Source: JASFEQ01 sp050122535 | GTDB lineage: Bacteria; Desulfobacterota; DSM-4660; Desulfatiglandales; HGW-15 | Direction: 5' to 3' | Assembly (NCBI GenBank): GCA_050122535.1 | Contig: JASFIT010000027.1 | Location: forward strand, 1 to 19,779 | Length of the DNA stretch: 19,779 nucleotides | In this document: in pieces, positions 15,281 through 19,779 of the stretch | How positions within the stretch are numbered: the stretch's first letter is position 1 | How the letters are laid out: every line of letters begins with the position of its first letter | Notes under the pieces: generated by a model | The model's input: the letters and a program-made list of their open reading frames with translations, nothing else | Told to the model about the DNA's origin: nothing | The model's database searches: none | Made by a program: the position numbers and the translations under genes

Positions 15281-16054
15281 CTAGGTAATTAAAATAACGC
15301 CTATGAAATAAGGTTCATATTCTTCCGGAAAATCTTGAAGCATGGCACAAGGTCCAAGCATATGGTATTCCCATCCCAATTGGGCAGCCAGTTTCAGAAA
15401 ATCAATACAAAAGAATTGTTCCACACTGGGCTTCGCCTTAAAGGGGAAGCGGCATATGCCAACCTTCATTTCCTGACAATCCCTGAATTGCTCGCAATGC
15501 TCATAAAGACAAGGACCGAAGTGACAATTGATGGCAAAATAATGCCCATCATAGAAGGCATCCCTTTCTATTAAGTCCCCCATGCCGTAGACATACCGCA
15601 ATACCGACCCTGAAGCATGATAGTATTCCTTGCTTTTCAATGCCGCAATCTGGGAGGGACCTGTAAAGATTCCGATTCCTTCCTTAGGAAGGTTTACCCT
15701 GTAGACGATGGCCCATTCATAGGCGTCCAAAAATTCCTTGGCTTTTTGAAAGTCGCTGGTCACATGCGGGGGACAGCTCCCGCTCCGACCATAGGCGGGG
15801 CATTTGGGGAAGTAGCATTTCAAAAGAACGCGTGGGTCCTGGGGAATGTTTTTGGCTGGCACCACCTTGGCTTCATTGGCCCCCTCATCAAGTAGCTTTT
15901 GAACATACTTATTGAGATGTTCTTCCAATTCTTCTTGGCTGCAGGGTATTTTCGCAGAAACAATACGGGGGAATTTTGTTTCATCCGGCATTCCCGGTTT
16001 AGGAGGCGGATTGTCAAACATCTTTTCTAGCAAGTCCTTGCGATCTGCTTCCAT
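15281..16054 (-). CDS. DUF2284 family metal-binding protein
   Basis: A 257-residue cysteine-rich protein of the DUF2284 (predicted metal-binding) family, function unknown. Two Cys clusters are visible: Cys80, Cys85 and Cys94 in KCYFPKCPAYGRSGSCPPHV, and Cys177, 182, 187, 193, 201 and 216 from INCHFGPCLYEHC through VGICRFPFKAKPS to FFCIDF. The CPPH and CRFPFKAKPS blocks are family hallmarks. This many Cys suggests one or two Fe-S clusters. I chose ATG at 16054, with GAGGAG (16061-16066) 6 bases upstream, over an in-frame ATG at 16096 that would overlap the response-regulator gene. It follows that gene by 19 bases and is the last gene of the acyl-CoA operon. A redox role linked to acyl-CoA dehydrogenation is only a guess from context. 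Confidence 0.82.
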   Translation of the reverse strand: MEADRKDLLEKMFDNPPPKPGMPDETKFPRIVSAKIPCSQEELEEHLNKYVQKLLDEGANEAKVVPAKNIPQDPRVLLKCYFPKCPAYGRSGSCPPHVTSDFQKAKEFLDAYEWAIVYRVNLPKEGIGIFTGPSQIAALKSKEYYHASGSVLRYVYGMGDLIERDAFYDGHYFAINCHFGPCLYEHCEQFRDCQEMKVGICRFPFKAKPSVEQFFCIDFLKLAAQLGWEYHMLGPCAMLQDFPEEYEPYFIGVILIT

Positions 16055-16073
16055 ATGATTCTCCTCGCCTTTG

Positions 16074-16583
16074 TTACTCGCCTCTGCCCTCTTCACTCTC
16101 CTTCAGGGCTTGCTCAAATTCTTCGAAAAACGCGTCCTTTTGCTTCCAATCTGGGCCGAAAATTCTGTTAAAAGAAGCCCCAAGTCGATCAAAGAGCTTT
16201 TTCCACACGGGCTTTCCACCCCCAAGAACCACGTCAGCCAAGAAATCCTCCAGCTCAGGCATCTTTTCCTTGGGCAGGAAAGAAACGGCCCCAAGTTTTA
16301 TGGATTTCTTTAGGGCCTCTGGTGTGAGGGCATGGGCCGTGAGCATAACGGTTGGGAAGCCCCTTTCTACTGAGGTCTTCAGGAGTTCAAAACCTTCAAC
16401 ACCCATGATGTCCAAGATGACAATATCATACGTATAACTTAAAAGATATTGAATCGCCGTATCATAGTCCTGTGCCGTCCGAACCGTGCACATATCCAGT
16501 ACTTCCTTCACGGTATCGACGATGTCTAATTCGTCATCCACCACCAAGATCACCTTATCTTTCAAAAGGTCTTCTGAGTTCAT
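16074..16583 (-). CDS. Receiver-only response regulator
   Basis: A 169-residue protein with a CheY-like receiver domain (about 10-125). The acidic pair is Asp16-Asp17 in VVDDE, the phospho-acceptor Asp58 in VILDIMG, the conserved Thr82 in MLTAHA, and Lys105 in LPKEK. The remaining 45 residues form a charged helical tail (WKQKDAFFEEFEQALKESEE) and no DNA-binding or enzyme domain. It is flanked by enoyl-CoA hydratase 59 bases upstream and DUF2284 19 bases downstream, all on one strand. No sensor kinase is in the window. It may act by protein contact, signalling to or from the acyl-CoA pathway; that is inference. The receiver assignment is secure. Confidence 0.88.
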   Translation of the reverse strand: MNSEDLLKDKVILVVDDELDIVDTVKEVLDMCTVRTAQDYDTAIQYLLSYTYDIVILDIMGVEGFELLKTSVERGFPTVMLTAHALTPEALKKSIKLGAVSFLPKEKMPELEDFLADVVLGGGKPVWKKLFDRLGASFNRIFGPDWKQKDAFFEEFEQALKESEEGRGE

Positions 16584-16642
16584 AGTTACCCCACACCTTT
16601 CGTTGAAATGATCTGTTGAACAAAAATTTCTGGATTTCTTTG

Positions 16643-17425
16643 TTATTCCCCTTTGTACTCAGGTTTTCTCTTCTCCAAAAACGCGGTCAGACCTTCTTTA
16701 CTATCTTTGGATGCGAAACAGGCTCCCAAGCACAAACCTTCAATCCTCAGTCCGGCGGCCAGGTCAACCTCAAGGCCTTCATTGATGGCCCTGAGCGCAT
16801 ACTTCATGGCGATAGGGCTCTTTTCACAAAGCGTTTTCGCCCACGCACGGCATTCATCCATTAAACGAGGCGCAGGGACAACCTTGTTGACCAATCCTAT
16901 CCGATAAGCCTCCTCTGCATCTATGATCTTGCCCGTCAAAATCAACTCTGCTGCCCTGGCCTTACCCACTAGTCTTGGGAGTCTTTGCGTGCCTCCGGCC
17001 CCGGGGATAATTCCCAAATTGATCTCCGGCTGACACATCTTGGCCTTCTCTGATGCGACCCGCAAAGTACAAGCGAGGGCAATTTCGCATCCCACACCAT
17101 AGGCGTAGCCATTGATGCCCGCGATGGAAGGAATGGCCATGCCATGCATCCGGTTGAGCAAGCTCTGTCTTATTAAAGAGGTTTCAATGCTGTTTAGGGG
17201 TGTCCTTCGGCTCAGTTCCTTGATATCAGAACCGGATAGGAATGATTTCTCTCCGGCTCCCGTGAGGATGAGACATCGAATATCTTTATCTTGCTCGGTT
17301 TCATCCAAAGCCTTCTCCAAGCCATCCACCATGGCGGTATTCAGGGCATTATGCACATCGGGCCGATTGAAGGTCACCGTGGCAAACCCCTGGTGCTTTT
17401 TAAAAACAATTTCCTGAGCGGACAT
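16643..17425 (-). CDS. Enoyl-CoA hydratase (crotonase family)
   Basis: Hydrates a trans-2-enoyl-CoA such as crotonyl-CoA to the 3-hydroxyacyl-CoA. The 260 residues are typical of the family. Both catalytic glutamates of classical hydratases are present: Glu114 in GVGCEIALAC and Glu134 in CQPEINLGIIPGAGGTQRL. The oxyanion-hole segment reads FLSGSDI, where FxAGADI is usual, so Ser65-Gly-Ser replaces Ala-Gly-Ala. The gene starts 3 bases after the hydroxyacyl-CoA dehydrogenase stop, which indicates tight coupling. Retention of both Glu favours a true hydratase over other crotonase-fold enzymes. With its neighbours it fits conversion of crotonyl-CoA to 3-hydroxybutyryl-CoA. Confidence 0.9.
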   Translation of the reverse strand: MSAQEIVFKKHQGFATVTFNRPDVHNALNTAMVDGLEKALDETEQDKDIRCLILTGAGEKSFLSGSDIKELSRRTPLNSIETSLIRQSLLNRMHGMAIPSIAGINGYAYGVGCEIALACTLRVASEKAKMCQPEINLGIIPGAGGTQRLPRLVGKARAAELILTGKIIDAEEAYRIGLVNKVVPAPRLMDECRAWAKTLCEKSPIAMKYALRAINEGLEVDLAAGLRIEGLCLGACFASKDSKEGLTAFLEKRKPEYKGE

Positions 17426-17428
17426 TAC

Positions 17429-18307
17429 TCACTTCCCTTCTTGACTATAATCATAGAATCCCCTGCCCGTCTCACGACCAACCAAGCCGGCCCGAACCAA
17501 ATTCTTCACCCACACGGGCAAACGAAACCTTTCACCCAGCTGCTCAGCCATATATTCCGTCACATGGAGAAATAGCGGAATCCCATTTAGAAAGTCAAAG
17601 AGTTCAAAGGGTCCCATGGGGTGACCCAGACCCAACCTGGCCCCCGTATCCACATCCTCAACAGAGCCTACCCCCTCTTCTACGATCCTTGCGGCCTCAC
17701 AGGACAAGGCATTCAGCAGCCGATTCACAATAAACGCAGGGCTGTCAGCGGAAACAATGGGGGTCTTTCCCATGAGCCTGGCCAGGTCTTTGACCTGTTC
17801 AACGGTCTCATCCGATGTCAGTGTCCCACGGACCACCTCCACAAGCCTCATAATGGGCACTGGGTTGAAGAAATGCATTCCAGCTACTCGTTCCGGTCTC
17901 TTGGTCACAGACGCGATCTCTGAAACGGAAAGAGAGGACGTATTGGTCAAAATCAAGGCCTCCTCTGACGCGACTTGTTTGTCAAACGTCTTGAACATCT
18001 CTTTTTTGAGATCCATATCTTCAAACACGGCCTCAACGAGCACGTCGGCATCGCCTATGTTGTCAAGATCTGTTGAGAACGCCATTCTCGAAAGGATGGC
18101 GTCCCTTTTTTCCGCCTCAATCTTTCCCTTGGAGACCAATGCTTCAAGATTTTTCTCCACAACCTTTAATCCTTTTTCAATGATCTTTTTATTCGTATCT
18201 ATACCATGCACACTGAACCCAGATTGAGAAAAGGCCTGCGCTATGCTCATTCCCACCTTGCCCACACCGACCACCTTCAGATTGATCTCCTTTGAAATTT
18301 TCATCAT
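17429..18307 (-). CDS. hbd: 3-hydroxybutyryl-CoA dehydrogenase
   Basis: NAD-dependent oxidation of 3-hydroxyacyl-CoA to 3-oxoacyl-CoA. The 292 residues have an N-terminal Rossmann domain, VVGVGKVGMSIA (Gly14, 16, 19), and a C-terminal helical domain (about 190 on). The catalytic residues align with the family: Ser124 or 125 in NTSSLS, His145 in GMHFFNPVP, Glu157 in LVEVV, Asn195 in FIVNR. LGHPMGPFELFDF is the usual PMGP block. The normally invariant GAGTMG nucleotide loop is GVGKVG here, a mild departure. AAGGAGG lies 5 bases before the first of two tandem ATGs (8 before the second), so either may be used. Upstream, a 110-base gap with a strong hairpin separates it from the acyl-CoA dehydrogenase. 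Confidence 0.92.
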   Translation of the reverse strand: MMKISKEINLKVVGVGKVGMSIAQAFSQSGFSVHGIDTNKKIIEKGLKVVEKNLEALVSKGKIEAEKRDAILSRMAFSTDLDNIGDADVLVEAVFEDMDLKKEMFKTFDKQVASEEALILTNTSSLSVSEIASVTKRPERVAGMHFFNPVPIMRLVEVVRGTLTSDETVEQVKDLARLMGKTPIVSADSPAFIVNRLLNALSCEAARIVEEGVGSVEDVDTGARLGLGHPMGPFELFDFLNGIPLFLHVTEYMAEQLGERFRLPVWVKNLVRAGLVGRETGRGFYDYSQEGK

Positions 18308-18343
18308 CCACCCCTCCTTATCGAATATTCATTATCCATTTTT

Positions 18344-18408
18344 CCCCCTCTTTCAGTCCACCGGCCCGCTTCGCTCGAGCCCTGCTTTCAGCGGGGCGAA
18401 CTAGGGGG
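18344..18408. repeat. Compound hairpin between acd and hbd
   Basis: An inner stem GCCCTGC (18379-18385) and GCGGGGC (18391-18397), with loop TTTCA and one G-T pair, lies inside outer arms CCCCCT (18344-18349) and AGGGGG (18403-18408). It occupies the gap inside the leftward operon. In RNA it could protect the 3' end of the acyl-CoA dehydrogenase message or act as a partial terminator; it may also be a dispersed intergenic repeat. Confidence 0.5.
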
Positions 18409-18417
18409 TTTATTTCG

Positions 18418-19578
18418 TTATCGGTTTGCTTTCCTATAGCCCAAAGCGTCGGTGGCAATGATCATTTTTAGGATATTGGCTGACCCTTCCAATATCTGGT
18501 TCAGTTTGGCATCCCTCAGCAACCTTTCCACGGGATATTCGGTCGAATATCCATATGCCCCAAGTATCCTGAGGGCGCTATCCGAAACCCTTGAGGCCAC
18601 ATCACTGGCGTAGTATTTGGCCATGCATGTCTCCAGGGTATTGTGTTTGTTTCCCGCATCCTTTTGCATGGCACATCGGTAGGTGAGCAGTCGAGCCGCC
18701 TCTGTTTCCACGATCATACGGCCTAACTCCTCCTGAACCATCTGGAATTTCCCAATGGGTCTTCCAAATTGCTCCCGCTGGTTTGCATACTTGAGCGACT
18801 CATCGATTAGACCTTGGCTCATACCCAGGGCACCGGCGGCAGCTGTCAACCGGGTGTTGTCCAGCCCGCCCATGGCATACTCGAAACCCCTTCCCTCTTC
18901 CCCCAGCAGATTTCCCAAAGGCACTTCGACATCATCAATGAATATTTCTCCTGTGGGGCAAGCGCGCCATCCCAGTTTATCTGCAGTGGAGCCGATGGTA
19001 ATCCCATCAGAGTGCATATCCACAATGAAAGCGCTCATCCCCTTGTGCTTTTTGGAAGCGTCTGTGTATGCATAGATAATTCCCACATCAGCCACTTGGG
19101 CATAGGTGATCCAGGTCTTTGAACCGTTTAGAATATATTTGTCTCCTTTTTTTATTGCCTTGGTTCTCATGGCGGCCACGTCAGTGCCCGCGTTTGGTTC
19201 GGTAATCCCGATACAACCCAAATACTCAGCGCTGATCAATTTAGGCACATATTTCTTTTTCTGCTCCTCTGTACCGAATTGAAAGATCTCTCTGGCCGTG
19301 CCCATGGTCTGCATATTAAAGGCGGCCCGCAGAGAGCCGCCTGTCTTGGCGATTTCTTCGGTAACCACAGTATGGGCCAGAAAGCCCAGATTCGACCCGC
19401 CATACGCTTCAGGGATGGGGCAGCCAAAAAAGCCGAGTTCACCCATCTTTTTTACCAGATCTCCCTGAAACACATGGTTCTTATCATCATCAGCCATCCG
19501 AGGCAGAATCTCTTTTTGGGCAAACTTGCGCGCTGTATCCTGAATGGCCTTAATCTCTTCGCTCAACTCAAAATCCAT
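18418..19578 (-). CDS. Acyl-CoA dehydrogenase, glutaryl-CoA dehydrogenase-like
   Basis: FAD-dependent alpha,beta-dehydrogenation of an acyl-CoA, electrons going to electron-transfer flavoprotein. The 386 residues are the standard length. Landmarks are LGCIGITEPNAGTDV (about 120-134), WITYAQVADVGI, REQFGRPIGKFQ (about 268-279), ILGAYGYSTEYPV (338-350) and the catalytic Glu364 in LEGSANI; the C-terminus ends LGYRKANR. From memory the C-terminal stretch is very close to the non-decarboxylating glutaryl-CoA dehydrogenase of Desulfococcus multivorans, which makes glutaconyl-CoA without losing CO2. That fits the carboxyltransferase gene ending 63 bases upstream. Alternatives are short-chain acyl-CoA or cyclohexanecarboxyl-CoA dehydrogenases. 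AGGAG lies about 12 bases before the ATG. Confidence 0.9.
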   Translation of the reverse strand: MDFELSEEIKAIQDTARKFAQKEILPRMADDDKNHVFQGDLVKKMGELGFFGCPIPEAYGGSNLGFLAHTVVTEEIAKTGGSLRAAFNMQTMGTAREIFQFGTEEQKKKYVPKLISAEYLGCIGITEPNAGTDVAAMRTKAIKKGDKYILNGSKTWITYAQVADVGIIYAYTDASKKHKGMSAFIVDMHSDGITIGSTADKLGWRACPTGEIFIDDVEVPLGNLLGEEGRGFEYAMGGLDNTRLTAAAGALGMSQGLIDESLKYANQREQFGRPIGKFQMVQEELGRMIVETEAARLLTYRCAMQKDAGNKHNTLETCMAKYYASDVASRVSDSALRILGAYGYSTEYPVERLLRDAKLNQILEGSANILKMIIATDALGYRKANR

Positions 19579-19641
19579 CTCTACGACCTTCTCCTAACAT
19601 AACTCAAAAGTTCTTTAGGCACTTTAGATCACTTTAGACAC

Positions 19642-19779
19642 TTATAATGGGATATTCCCATGTTTTTTCTCTGGCCTTGTCTTCCGCTTTCCCTTGACTA
19701 GCATGAGCGATTTTATCAAAACTGGCCTGGTGTCCCTGGGTTCAATGATGTCGTTGATATGCCTCAATGATGCTGCCCT
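19642..19779 (-). CDS. Acyl-CoA carboxyltransferase C-terminal end (partial)
   Basis: The last 45 codons of a gene running off the right edge. The stop is TAA at 19644-19642. The visible end has INDIIEPRDTRPVLIKSL and finishes KKHGNIPL, the typical C-terminus of the beta-type carboxyltransferase subunit of biotin-dependent acyl-CoA carboxylases (propionyl- or methylmalonyl-CoA type); related subunits occur in glutaconyl-CoA decarboxylases. It precedes the acyl-CoA dehydrogenase by 63 bases on the same strand. Which acyl-CoA it handles cannot be told from the fragment. In combination with the next gene, decarboxylation of glutaconyl-CoA is the attractive reading. Confidence 0.8.
   Translation of the reverse strand, partial: RAASLRHINDIIEPRDTRPVLIKSLMLVKGKRKTRPEKKHGNIPL

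Noticed and set aside
16055..16096. Upstream ATG at 16096 for the DUF2284 gene
   Set aside because: It overlaps the response-regulator end, while ATG 16054 has GAGGAG at the right distance.
17757..18227. Plus-strand open frame (156 codons) opposite hbd
   Set aside because: Antisense shadow; hbd has all catalytic residues and a good ribosome binding site.

Overview
The window looks like chromosomal DNA of an anaerobic deltaproteobacterium (Desulfobacterota; sulfate-reducing or syntrophic type). This is inferred from gene content only: a TRAP transporter with TatT/TatP-type subunits, an FmdB zinc ribbon, a DUF2284 metal-binding protein, a stand-alone cytoplasmic molybdopterin oxidoreductase, a FadH-type flavoenzyme and an acyl-CoA degradation operon. 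I see no rRNA, tRNA, CRISPR array, transposase or phage gene. Coding density is high. Several genes use TTG starts.

Layout. (1) 109-1865, minus strand: a SixA-type phosphohistidine phosphatase followed by a CNT/NupC-type nucleoside transporter. (2) 1866-2241: a gene-free divergent control region with a near-consensus promoter (TTGACA-17-TATATT) reading right into a FadH/enoate-reductase-type Fe-S flavoenzyme (2242-4158). (3) 4206-5099, minus: an orphan RmlD-like sugar-nucleotide reductase. (4) 5461-10519, plus: a tightly packed transporter cluster of a TPR protein, TatT lipoprotein, TatP/DctP-like binding protein, DctQ and DctM. This is a TPR-protein-associated TRAP transporter (TPAT) with an extra TPR partner. 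(5) 10613-11005, plus: an FmdB-type zinc ribbon and a 28-residue hydrophobic protein. (6) 11059-14968, minus: a molybdopterin oxidoreductase followed by an adenine-deaminase-like amidohydrolase. (7) 14969-15280: a gene-free stretch made of palindromic intergenic repeats. (8) 15281-19779, minus: a catabolic operon read from the right edge, namely a carboxyltransferase (C-terminal end only), acyl-CoA dehydrogenase, 3-hydroxyacyl-CoA dehydrogenase, enoyl-CoA hydratase, a receiver-only response regulator and a DUF2284 protein.

How it fits together. The acyl-CoA dehydrogenase resembles, from memory, the non-decarboxylating glutaryl-CoA dehydrogenases of sulfate reducers. With a carboxyltransferase before it and crotonase plus hydroxybutyryl-CoA dehydrogenase after it, the operon could carry out glutaryl-CoA -> glutaconyl-CoA -> crotonyl-CoA -> 3-hydroxybutyryl-CoA -> acetoacetyl-CoA, the lower part of anaerobic benzoyl-CoA degradation. 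The TPAT system may import a hydrophobic or non-acidic ligand, because its binding protein has Trp where typical DctP proteins have the carboxylate-binding Arg.

Most unusual points: the extra TPR gene fused in layout to TatT; the molybdoenzyme whose N-terminal Fe-S motif lacks one cysteine; a receiver domain and a DUF2284 protein embedded in a beta-oxidation operon; and a 28-residue membrane protein gene. I did not find a clearly new defence or mobile system.
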